From the NCBI GenBank assembly GCA_002696025.1, contig NZQU01000021.1, forward strand, positions 1 to 21,628: DNA of 21,628 nucleotides, written 5' to 3'. The translations under genes were made by a program, and so were the position numbers. The stretch comes from Crocinitomicaceae bacterium. Lineage in GTDB: Bacteria > Bacteroidota > Bacteroidia > Flavobacteriales_D > Crocinitomicaceae. Under the pieces are notes generated by a model. It had not been told where the DNA came from. It searched no databases and saw only the letters and a program-made list of their open reading frames with translations. Of this stretch, positions 16,601 through 21,628 are shown piece after piece. Each line of letters starts with the position of its first letter. The stretch's first letter is position 1.

Positions 16601-17860
16601 ATAATAAGTTGTTGATTGACTAATTGACCCTGTATTGAAGCTGTTTCCAGTAGATATTGAAGTTCCACCTGAAATATCTGTGTACCATTCTACATTTCCT
16701 GAACTTGCACTGGCATTTAATGTTACACTTCCTGTACCACAAGTGTATCCGGACGTTCCTGATAAAGAAGAAACATCCCTCATTTCAATATTTGATTCGC
16801 TTGATAGAGAGCTATTTGTACATGTAGATTTTAATTTATAATAAGTTGTTAAACTTGGAGCAGTAGTAAGTGTTGTAGATGTTTCTCCACTTATATTTGA
16901 ATACGTTCCATTAGAACTAGAAGAGGACATCCATTGATAGGTCATAAAAGCACTTGTGCTTAATCCTGTACCTGTTAAGGTAACACTTTCATTTGGGCAG
17001 CCAGTAGATGCTGAAATGGCTATAGAGCCTGAATTTGGAGTTCCAGTACAAGCAGATGCACAAGCAATCGTTAGGTCAAATCCAGGATACTGAACACTAA
17101 CATCAGATGTAAATCTTACGGTTAAAGCGCCAGAAATATTTGATGCCGTTAAAATTCCAATTGACTCTGATCCACTTCCTTGGTATAGCAATGTAGATGA
17201 TGGTGTTTCTCCATCATAAACGTATACATAATCATAATTTATTTCGGTATCAATAGTCCCACTTAATTGAACCATTTGACCAGGTGTACCAGGGTAAATA
17301 GTAGAGTAACCATCACAAGAACTTGAATAGTCATTTGTTAGCATATGGTCAGTAATAGAACCTGAACATAATAAATAGGAGTTGCTTCCAGAGCTAGGAA
17401 CAAATGGAGTGGTTCCACTTCCAGAACTTACAAATTCAATAGTTGAAACACCACATGATGTAGCTTGACCACATGATGCATCAGTTGTCCAATGAATATA
17501 ATGTGTTCCGGTTGAAGTTGCGGTCCATGTTAAAGGGCTACTTCCTTGTTTTACCACTGGTCCATCAAATGTGCCAGAGCGAACTGTTACATATCCACCT
17601 AAGTCATAGGTAGAAGTGTATGTATTCTGATTCATTATGTTGTTAATAGTACAATATTCTGATTGATATTGACAAGAAGAGATGGTTACAGTTCCTGAGC
17701 TTGGGGCATCAATTCCAGTTGATGGATATGCTGAAGTATTTGTGCATTGACCAAAAAGGAATGATGAATATAAACTAAATATGGTAATAGATAACGCCTT
17801 TGGTAAGTAAAACATTGGCGTAGCCGGACGAGTTAGAAGCCTTAGGTTTCTGGTTTTCAT
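13634..17860 (-). CDS. Large T9SS-secreted multidomain protein (CUB, Ig-like repeats, type A sorting domain)
   Basis: 1408 residues, predicted to be on the cell surface or released; probably adhesion or matrix binding, no catalytic motif recognised. Signal region 1-38, with an unusually long basic start before the hydrophobic part (a second ATG at residue 16 would give a more usual signal). Domains: a Cys-containing domain (40-145); CUB domain (164-268, with YDYVYVYDG and PGFDLTIAC); Ig-like modules at about 278-362, 371-438, 695-773 and 779-863, several ending in TTYY-type strands; a beta-sandwich module (478-640) set inside a split PKD-like module (441-477 plus 641-692); a repetitive beta region starting FLWNGMTDSDWSGNSNWYE (about 878-1220); a fibronectin-like domain (1225-1320); and the sorting domain (1329-1408, YPNPSNNKFNLMI to KKHIVQ). 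Ser, Thr, Asn and Gly rich. Transcribed from its own promoter in the 472-base gap upstream. Confidence 0.9.
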   Translation of the reverse strand: MKTRNLRLLTRPATPMFYLPKALSITIFSLYSSFLFGQCTNTSAYPSTGIDAPSSGTVTISSCQYQSEYCTINNIMNQNTYTSTYDLGGYVTVRSGTFDGPVVKQGSSPLTWTATSTGTHYIHWTTDASCGQATSCGVSTIEFVSSGSGTTPFVPSSGSNSYLLCSGSITDHMLTNDYSSSCDGYSTIYPGTPGQMVQLSGTIDTEINYDYVYVYDGETPSSTLLYQGSGSESIGILTASNISGALTVRFTSDVSVQYPGFDLTIACASACTGTPNSGSIAISASTGCPNESVTLTGTGLSTSAFMTYQWMSSSSSNGTYSNISGETSTTLTTAPSLTTYYKLKSTCTNSSLSSESNIEMRDVSSLSGTSGYTCGTGSVTLNASASSGNVEWYTDISGGTSISTGNSFNTGSISQSTTYYAASSNCPSYRTGITATVKATPSVDAGSPASFCAGGNTQLNGSITGTNDNGSIGNGTSGFYQSPLNRFYDYSCSEMIYLQTEIGKSGPINTLSFNKFSGDNSVVISDITVYMKHSTASSFVDGTTSIAGYTQVYSGSFPNNALGWNEITLTTPFNYDNINNLQILVVKGYEAYTSDRPYYKYTNSSPTNMIRMYYSDYDEWSSSQTLTADSWRPDIQFSIGNSVTQAWTPATGLDDPSSLTPTSTASTTTTYTLEATSSNGCVVTSPVTITVNALPTINVTPAAACGNSTIGLSATASSGTSVEWYNNSTGGTSINTGSNFTTPLLNASTTYYTSTTDANGCTTSPREEITATINTIPAADAGTDKNGLTMCGLETVNMNAVLESGFSGEWTILSGVNILANDITDPNTEINPASYGGNTELQWEVTNQSTGCSNTAIVNVEFLQPNTNSISNPQTGDFLWNGMTDSDWSGNSNWYEYQAGGYWKMMNSGEPSTSDPVYIMSSVDGGTCISSSNNPTPANNENVNDLNIMTGATLNLNSGSKLIIQGNLNNNGSIISGANSRIIMNGSSDQSINGNQTTLYELKINKTSGDLLINTPVVVSNELNMTSGDIINSSLLCLGESSSKYGTLVYSDGIIKGAFRRYFPTSASNNFLFPIGKDSYKRETSISFPSSPGNDQYLTMEFITGAPGSGSGLYNGLPLTTQDGQLIQQYSNEGYWQIDPTNNDYSSSINSSPYSIKIHAKSVSGVMDRNTIRIIKSPGPSHDTWIECGNYALTTGSSNDDFYITSDNAIGFSFFGLGGDNDNPLPVDLISFSASCNNENIDLHWSTATEHNSDYFMIEKSSNAINWREVHMVNAAGNSTEKLNYHVTDNDPSYSEYYRLSQYDFDGSVHSQETIRINCSSSNNLNISSYPNPSNNKFNLMIENNELIENSLIRIVDSRGSEVYQKIESINDGTTLIKIEHVNLKPGVYTILIEGNNNKIIRKKHIVQ

Positions 17861-17878
17861 AGTTTGAGTTTGAGTTTG
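17861..17878 (-). repeat. Hexanucleotide repeat (CAAACT x3) touching the start codon
   Basis: Three perfect copies of AGTTTG on the plus strand (CAAACT on the coding strand) lie directly upstream of the ATG at 17860 with no spacer. With the promoter at 17885-17915 they would make up nearly the whole 5' leader of the 1408-residue protein gene. Confidence 0.8.
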
Positions 17879-17884
17879 ACGTGG

Positions 17885-17915
17885 CTAAAGTATAAAATGA
17901 ATTAAGAAAAACAAA
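17885..17915 (-). promoter_or_regulatory. Promoter for the large T9SS-secreted protein gene
   Basis: On the minus strand TTTG (17912-17915) is followed by a 19-base spacer and TACTTTAG (17885-17892, one mismatch to TAnnTTTG). Transcription would start near 17881, about 20 bases before the ATG. Confidence 0.5.
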
Positions 17916-17977
17916 CTATTATACCTCGTTTTTTATGAAACAAAAAACAAAAAGTTATTAACAAAAACATAAGACAT

Positions 17978-18010
17978 GCCAAAAAGCCTTTAAATATAAG
18001 GCTTGTCGGC
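17978..18010 (-). terminator. Probable terminator, minus strand
   Basis: AAGCCTT (17984-17990) and AAGGCTT (17998-18004) form a 7-bp stem with a 7-base loop, extended by TGCC/GGCA across a 3x3 internal loop. Read on the minus strand the stem runs into TTTTT. It is about 320 bases beyond the PorP/SprF stop, so it would end a long 3' untranslated region or screen the downstream promoter. Confidence 0.45.
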
Positions 18011-18332
18011 AATTGATAATTAACTATAACCCTTATCTAAATGCTTAATTTTTTATTAGTGGCTAAACTAAAATTTTAAACATTTAGGATATAGAACCTT
18101 TGTCAATCCAAAATCCAATAACTAAAAGTAGGGTAAATACTCTATTGAATTTAAATTTAAGTGATGACAAAATAAAGGTTTTCATTTGTTATAGTTTACA
18201 TGTTTGATACTATTAAAATAAGCAGATTTTATTAAAATAAATGGACAGATTTATTATTTGATTATATTCAATTATTATTCTCCAAATAACAATGAATATT
18301 ATAAATTAACTATTTAATAATCTTTATTTAAA

Positions 18333-19274
18333 CTACATGTTTGAAAATGATGAAAAGACCTTGTTCCGTCTTTTCCAAGGTATTTTTTTTGCATATAAAT
18401 CACCAGCATCAATCCCTAAGAATAATTCATGACTACCATTGTGAAAGCTATTAAGTTTGCTAATACCAGCATCATATGAATATCCAATTCTAACGGGGCC
18501 TGATCTAATTCCAATTAAAATTGAGACGGCATCTTTATATCGATATGAAATACCTCCCCAATATTTTTTTTGATAAGTAAATGTTGAATTTAAATCAAAT
18601 GTTAATGGAGCATTTCTCATCATTCTGACAACAAAACTTGGTGTAAACTCAGCTTTCCTTGATAATGTGAATGAATATCCAGATGTAAAAAAGTATGTTC
18701 TATCAAGAGTATTTTTAACCATGGCTTCTATATGGAATAAATCTTTTTTAGATTGTATTAGATGCCATGCGGAAATACCAGCAAACATATTTTTTGATGT
18801 AAGCCAAAAACCAATATTTGCATCAGGGACAAACTGATTGTTTGAGTTTTCATCAACAGCAATGTCATTTGGTAATTCTGTTTGCATTTGGTTTCGATCT
18901 AAAAAATATTGAGTTAAAGATGCACCACCACCAAAACTCAACATATATTTCCTGTTTAATCTCATTTGATATCCAAAAACAGGATTAAAACCTGTTCTTC
19001 TTGTTGGACCCGAAACATCATTGTATAAAACACCTCCAACTCCAAATCCTCCTCTTAATGGGGCATGACCCCATAAGGTTTGAGTAACAGGAGCTTCGTC
19101 TATTCCAGACCATTGTCTTCTAAATGACAAACCAATTTGTGTATGACCTTTAAGCCCAACCACAGCTGGGTTTATAGATAATTCGTTGATAATATATTGG
19201 CTTGTTAGTGCTATTTGCTGGCTTATTGCGAATGCATTAATCATTAATATAAAGAAGAATGTAAGTATTCTCAT
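18333..19274 (-). CDS. PorP/SprF family type IX secretion-associated outer-membrane protein
   Basis: 313 residues with a signal peptide (MRILTFFFILMINAFAISQ) and the family hallmarks: the opening QIALTSQYIINELSINPAVVG, then FRRQWSGIDEAPVTQTLWGH, and repeated outer-membrane beta strands such as MLSFGGGASLTQYFLDR and VRIGYSYDAGISKLN. PorP/SprF proteins are 14-stranded-type barrels that work with the T9SS; SprF is needed in Flavobacterium for surface delivery of the SprB adhesin. Its start overlaps the stop of the upstream type B adhesin-like gene by 4 bases (ATGA), the classical arrangement of a type B cargo and its dedicated partner. I therefore infer that it handles that cargo. It is one of probably several paralogues in the genome, so no gene symbol is given. 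Confidence 0.93.
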   Translation of the reverse strand: MRILTFFFILMINAFAISQQIALTSQYIINELSINPAVVGLKGHTQIGLSFRRQWSGIDEAPVTQTLWGHAPLRGGFGVGGVLYNDVSGPTRRTGFNPVFGYQMRLNRKYMLSFGGGASLTQYFLDRNQMQTELPNDIAVDENSNNQFVPDANIGFWLTSKNMFAGISAWHLIQSKKDLFHIEAMVKNTLDRTYFFTSGYSFTLSRKAEFTPSFVVRMMRNAPLTFDLNSTFTYQKKYWGGISYRYKDAVSILIGIRSGPVRIGYSYDAGISKLNSFHNGSHELFLGIDAGDLYAKKIPWKRRNKVFSSFSNM

Positions 19275-21628
19275 CTTATAATTGTAATTGGTCCTGTTTG
19301 TTTGCCATACTCAATGTCATTGAGTTCCATTATGTAATAGTAAGTTCCAGCTGGTAGCGGTTTGTTTTTAAACTTTCCATCCCAACTAAATTCATTTATT
19401 TCATTTAATGAAAAAACTATTTGTCCCCATTTTGAAAATATTTGAACATAGGAGGCACCACCATATGGTTCTAAATTAACATTCCAAGTATCATTATATA
19501 AATCGTTGTTAGGTGAAAATGTATTTGGGATATCAACACATAAAACAGTTCTGTCTACTTCAATACTGTCGATATAGTAAGTGCACCCTGATCCATCACC
19601 AATTGTAACAGAATAAAATCCAGCAGGAACATTTGTTAAAGGATTTGCTATTTCATCATTTGACCAAGTCATTGTATAGTCACCAGTTAGACTACCTGTA
19701 GCATTGATTAGAATGTTAACTCCTCCCTGCGAACACTCTTCAATATTAACTTCTGCTGTTGCATTTATTGAACTGGGAACAATTGTAAATAAAGTACTAT
19801 CAGCAGCAGTACAACCATTATCTGAAATGAAGCTATATGAAATCATATGACTTCCATATCCAGCACTTGCAGGGTAAAAATGATTATTAGAAACTCCATT
19901 ACCACTATAAATACCACCTGTTGGCATTCCTCCTGTAAGTAAAATAGGTTGGGTTAAACCACATAGTGTATCAAAAGGTACTATAAATGCTTGTGCATCA
20001 AAGACATTAATAAATACAGACTGACATTCTGTATTTCCACAAATTCCACCTTCAGCTCTAACATAATAATTACTGCTATTATTTGGATAAACGGTAATGC
20101 TAGTTCCAATACCCACTGAGTCTCCACCACAAGAATTATTATACCAAATCCATGAAGCACCATTAGATAAAAATCCATTTTCTATTTGAAGAGTTGAGCT
20201 ATCTCCAACACAAAAGTTATTATTATTTGCTTCAATTCCTGTAGGTGCAATAGACCCACTTTGAACAAATATTGTTGTATCAGCACAAGCAGAAGCTCCA
20301 CAAATTCCAATTGCTCTTACATAATAGGTTGTATTTGAGTTTGGATTGACAATTAAACTATCTCCAACACCAACAGGAACTGCACCACATGCTCCTGTAT
20401 ACCAGACCCAAGTGTCTCCATTTCCTAGAACCCCACCTGATTGGATTAAAAGGCATGAATCACCCGGGCAAATATTATTTACACTTAATTCTATAGAATC
20501 TGCAGGGGTAGAGGAGATTCCAACATTTATTGTTATATTTTGACATACTGTTGTGTCACATGAGCCCTCTGCTCGAACATAGTATGTTGTGGTTACATTT
20601 GGACTGACACTAACTATGGGGCCAGTTCCTATATTTAGGCCTCCACAAGAGGCACTGTACCAATTCCAATTTGCATTAGAGCCAAGAGAACCTCCTTGAA
20701 CAGAAAGATTTGTTGGTTGACCTGGACAAATTGTTGTTGATTGTGCTATAATGTTTGATGGTGCAACAGATGGTTGTAATACATCTACTACAACACTAAC
20801 ACAGGGTCCTGTAAAACAAGCACTTTCAATTCTAACGTAATAAGTAGTTGTAGTTGTTGGATTAACTGTAATTACTGAGCCACTATCTATAATTGGGCCT
20901 GAACCGCATCCGTTCTCGTACCAATAATAATTTGCCCCTAATCCTAAGCTTCCTCCAATCACTGCTAAGTCACAAGATGCACCAGAACAAATTGGACTTT
21001 GGCTTGCATTTGTTGATGTTGGATTTGTTGAGCCAGATCCAACATTTACGGTTATTGTATTTGTAAAAAATGTTCCGCAAGCTGATATTAATACTCTTCT
21101 ATAGCATGTAGACTGAAGAAGCCCTACAGGGGGATCATAAGTTGGTTGATCTGCACCAATTATATCTGAAAAGTTTCCAGTGCATCCAGGATCTTCTTGC
21201 CACTGATATGAAAAACTACTATGAAATGGATATGCATTTGCATCTGATGTAAATAAACTTGGATCACCTCCGGGGCAAACCGTTTGATTTCCACTAACAA
21301 CACCAGGATCTAGAGGTATTACATAGTCCCAATTAATCTGTAGTCTTGCAAAATAATCTCCTGTGTTTATTTCATACTGATTCCAGCTACATGGTGGGTC
21401 ATTTACAAAATTTATATTTCCTGAATTTGCTGGGCCATCTTTATTTTGATCTCCAAATCCAAAACAAGAACTCCAAAATGATGGATTCGGATTGTAATTA
21501 CAACCACTTCCGCAATCATCTTCCCATCCTTCTATCTCTGTCATTACCATTGTTGCATCTGTATTACTTACACTTAACCAACTATGTGGAATGCTGGGTC
21601 CATTTGTTGGATTTCCTGTCCACCAAAC
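19271..21628 (-). CDS. Adhesin-like protein with Ig-like repeats and type B (CHU_C) sorting domain; 5' end outside window
   Basis: The frame is open to the right edge, so the ATG at 21550 is internal and at least 785 residues are visible. Counting from that ATG: an N-terminal region of unknown type with many Cys and Trp (1-80), one Ig-like domain (85-172), four tandem repeats of 86-87 residues (181-517), a module with GGIYSGNGVSNNHFYPASAG (525-592), a SprB-type repeat (600-668, TWSNDEIANPLTNVPAGFYS), and the gliding-motility-associated C-terminal domain (671-759) with IPNTFSPNNDLYNDTW, FSKWGQIVF, WDGKFKNKPLPAGTYYYIM. This end marks it as a type B cargo of the T9SS, displayed on the surface and possibly acting in adhesion or gliding. 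The 4-base overlap with the PorP/SprF gene suggests coupled translation. Confidence 0.92.
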   Translation of the reverse strand, partial: VWWTGNPTNGPSIPHSWLSVSNTDATMVMTEIEGWEDDCGSGCNYNPNPSFWSSCFGFGDQNKDGPANSGNINFVNDPPCSWNQYEINTGDYFARLQINWDYVIPLDPGVVSGNQTVCPGGDPSLFTSDANAYPFHSSFSYQWQEDPGCTGNFSDIIGADQPTYDPPVGLLQSTCYRRVLISACGTFFTNTITVNVGSGSTNPTSTNASQSPICSGASCDLAVIGGSLGLGANYYWYENGCGSGPIIDSGSVITVNPTTTTTYYVRIESACFTGPCVSVVVDVLQPSVAPSNIIAQSTTICPGQPTNLSVQGGSLGSNANWNWYSASCGGLNIGTGPIVSVSPNVTTTYYVRAEGSCDTTVCQNITINVGISSTPADSIELSVNNICPGDSCLLIQSGGVLGNGDTWVWYTGACGAVPVGVGDSLIVNPNSNTTYYVRAIGICGASACADTTIFVQSGSIAPTGIEANNNNFCVGDSSTLQIENGFLSNGASWIWYNNSCGGDSVGIGTSITVYPNNSSNYYVRAEGGICGNTECQSVFINVFDAQAFIVPFDTLCGLTQPILLTGGMPTGGIYSGNGVSNNHFYPASAGYGSHMISYSFISDNGCTAADSTLFTIVPSSINATAEVNIEECSQGGVNILINATGSLTGDYTMTWSNDEIANPLTNVPAGFYSVTIGDGSGCTYYIDSIEVDRTVLCVDIPNTFSPNNDLYNDTWNVNLEPYGGASYVQIFSKWGQIVFSLNEINEFSWDGKFKNKPLPAGTYYYIMELNDIEYGKQTGPITIIR
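20000..21010 (-). repeat. Four tandem Ig-like repeats of 86-87 residues
   Basis: Each unit has a Cys near its start (ICSG, ICPG, ICPG, FCVG), a GGxLG-like turn, a W-x-WY strand with a nearby Cys-Gly pair, a TTYYVR or NYYVR strand and a closing Cys pair (for example CDTTVC). First Cys positions 188, 275, 361 and 447 give periods of 87, 86 and 86 residues. Units differ clearly in sequence, so they are old duplications. Confidence 0.85.

Larger units (their letters stand above)
17879..18332. other. Long intergenic gap between the PorP/SprF gene and the large secreted protein gene
   Basis: Very AT-rich. It holds the promoter of the downstream gene (17885-17915), a hairpin with T-run (17978-18010), and a 10-base direct repeat ATTAAAATAA at 18212-18221 and 18231-18240. 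No open frame of note, no tRNA-like structure and no transposon end was seen in the rest. Confidence 0.5.

Noticed and set aside
18212..18240. Direct repeat ATTAAAATAA x2 as an insertion footprint
   Set aside because: The repeats are simple AT sequence 9 bases apart with no mobile-element ends between or around them.

Overview
The window is AT-rich DNA from a member of the Bacteroidota, most likely a marine or freshwater Flavobacteriales-type organism. The evidence is the presence of type IX secretion (T9SS) sorting domains of both the A and B classes, a PorP/SprF-family protein, a DUF5777 beta-barrel, a MuiA-type DUF4139 protein, a fused isobutyryl-CoA mutase, and Bacteroidota-type promoter boxes (TAnnTTTG) instead of sigma-70 boxes. 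No rRNA, tRNA, CRISPR array, transposase or phage gene was seen.

Layout. The first 9.6 kb is mostly housekeeping: the C-terminal two thirds of an IcmF-type acyl-CoA mutase (cut by the left edge), aspS, a DUF3050 gene broken by one in-frame TAG, a GT4 glycosyltransferase that overlaps the end of the DUF3050 frame, a secreted MuiA-like protein with a strong terminator, menB on the minus strand, and a short-chain dehydrogenase. A small secreted cupin on the minus strand meets the dehydrogenase tail to tail. From about 10.0 to 13.3 kb there is a plus-strand cluster of three CXXCH haem proteins and one outer-membrane barrel: a diheme cytochrome, DUF5777, a monoheme lipoprotein, then a separately promoted T9SS-secreted monoheme protein. 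A bidirectional terminator closes this block.

From 13.4 kb to the right edge everything is on the minus strand and concerns surface proteins: an orphan type A sorting domain with no cargo, a 1408-residue multidomain secreted protein (CUB, Ig-like and other beta modules, type A sorting domain), a 472-base regulatory gap, a PorP/SprF protein, and a large type B (CHU_C) adhesin-like protein that runs off the right edge and overlaps the PorP/SprF gene by 4 bases.

The most interesting points are: the haem-protein/barrel cluster, whose members are predicted to sit in periplasm, outer membrane and cell surface and so could form an electron path across the envelope; the orphan sorting domain that aligns without gaps to the sorting domain of the gene just upstream; the single in-frame amber codon in an otherwise intact DUF3050 gene; and diagnostic active-site residues in IcmF (Gln) and MenB (Asp). 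I did not find a clearly new defence or mobile system.
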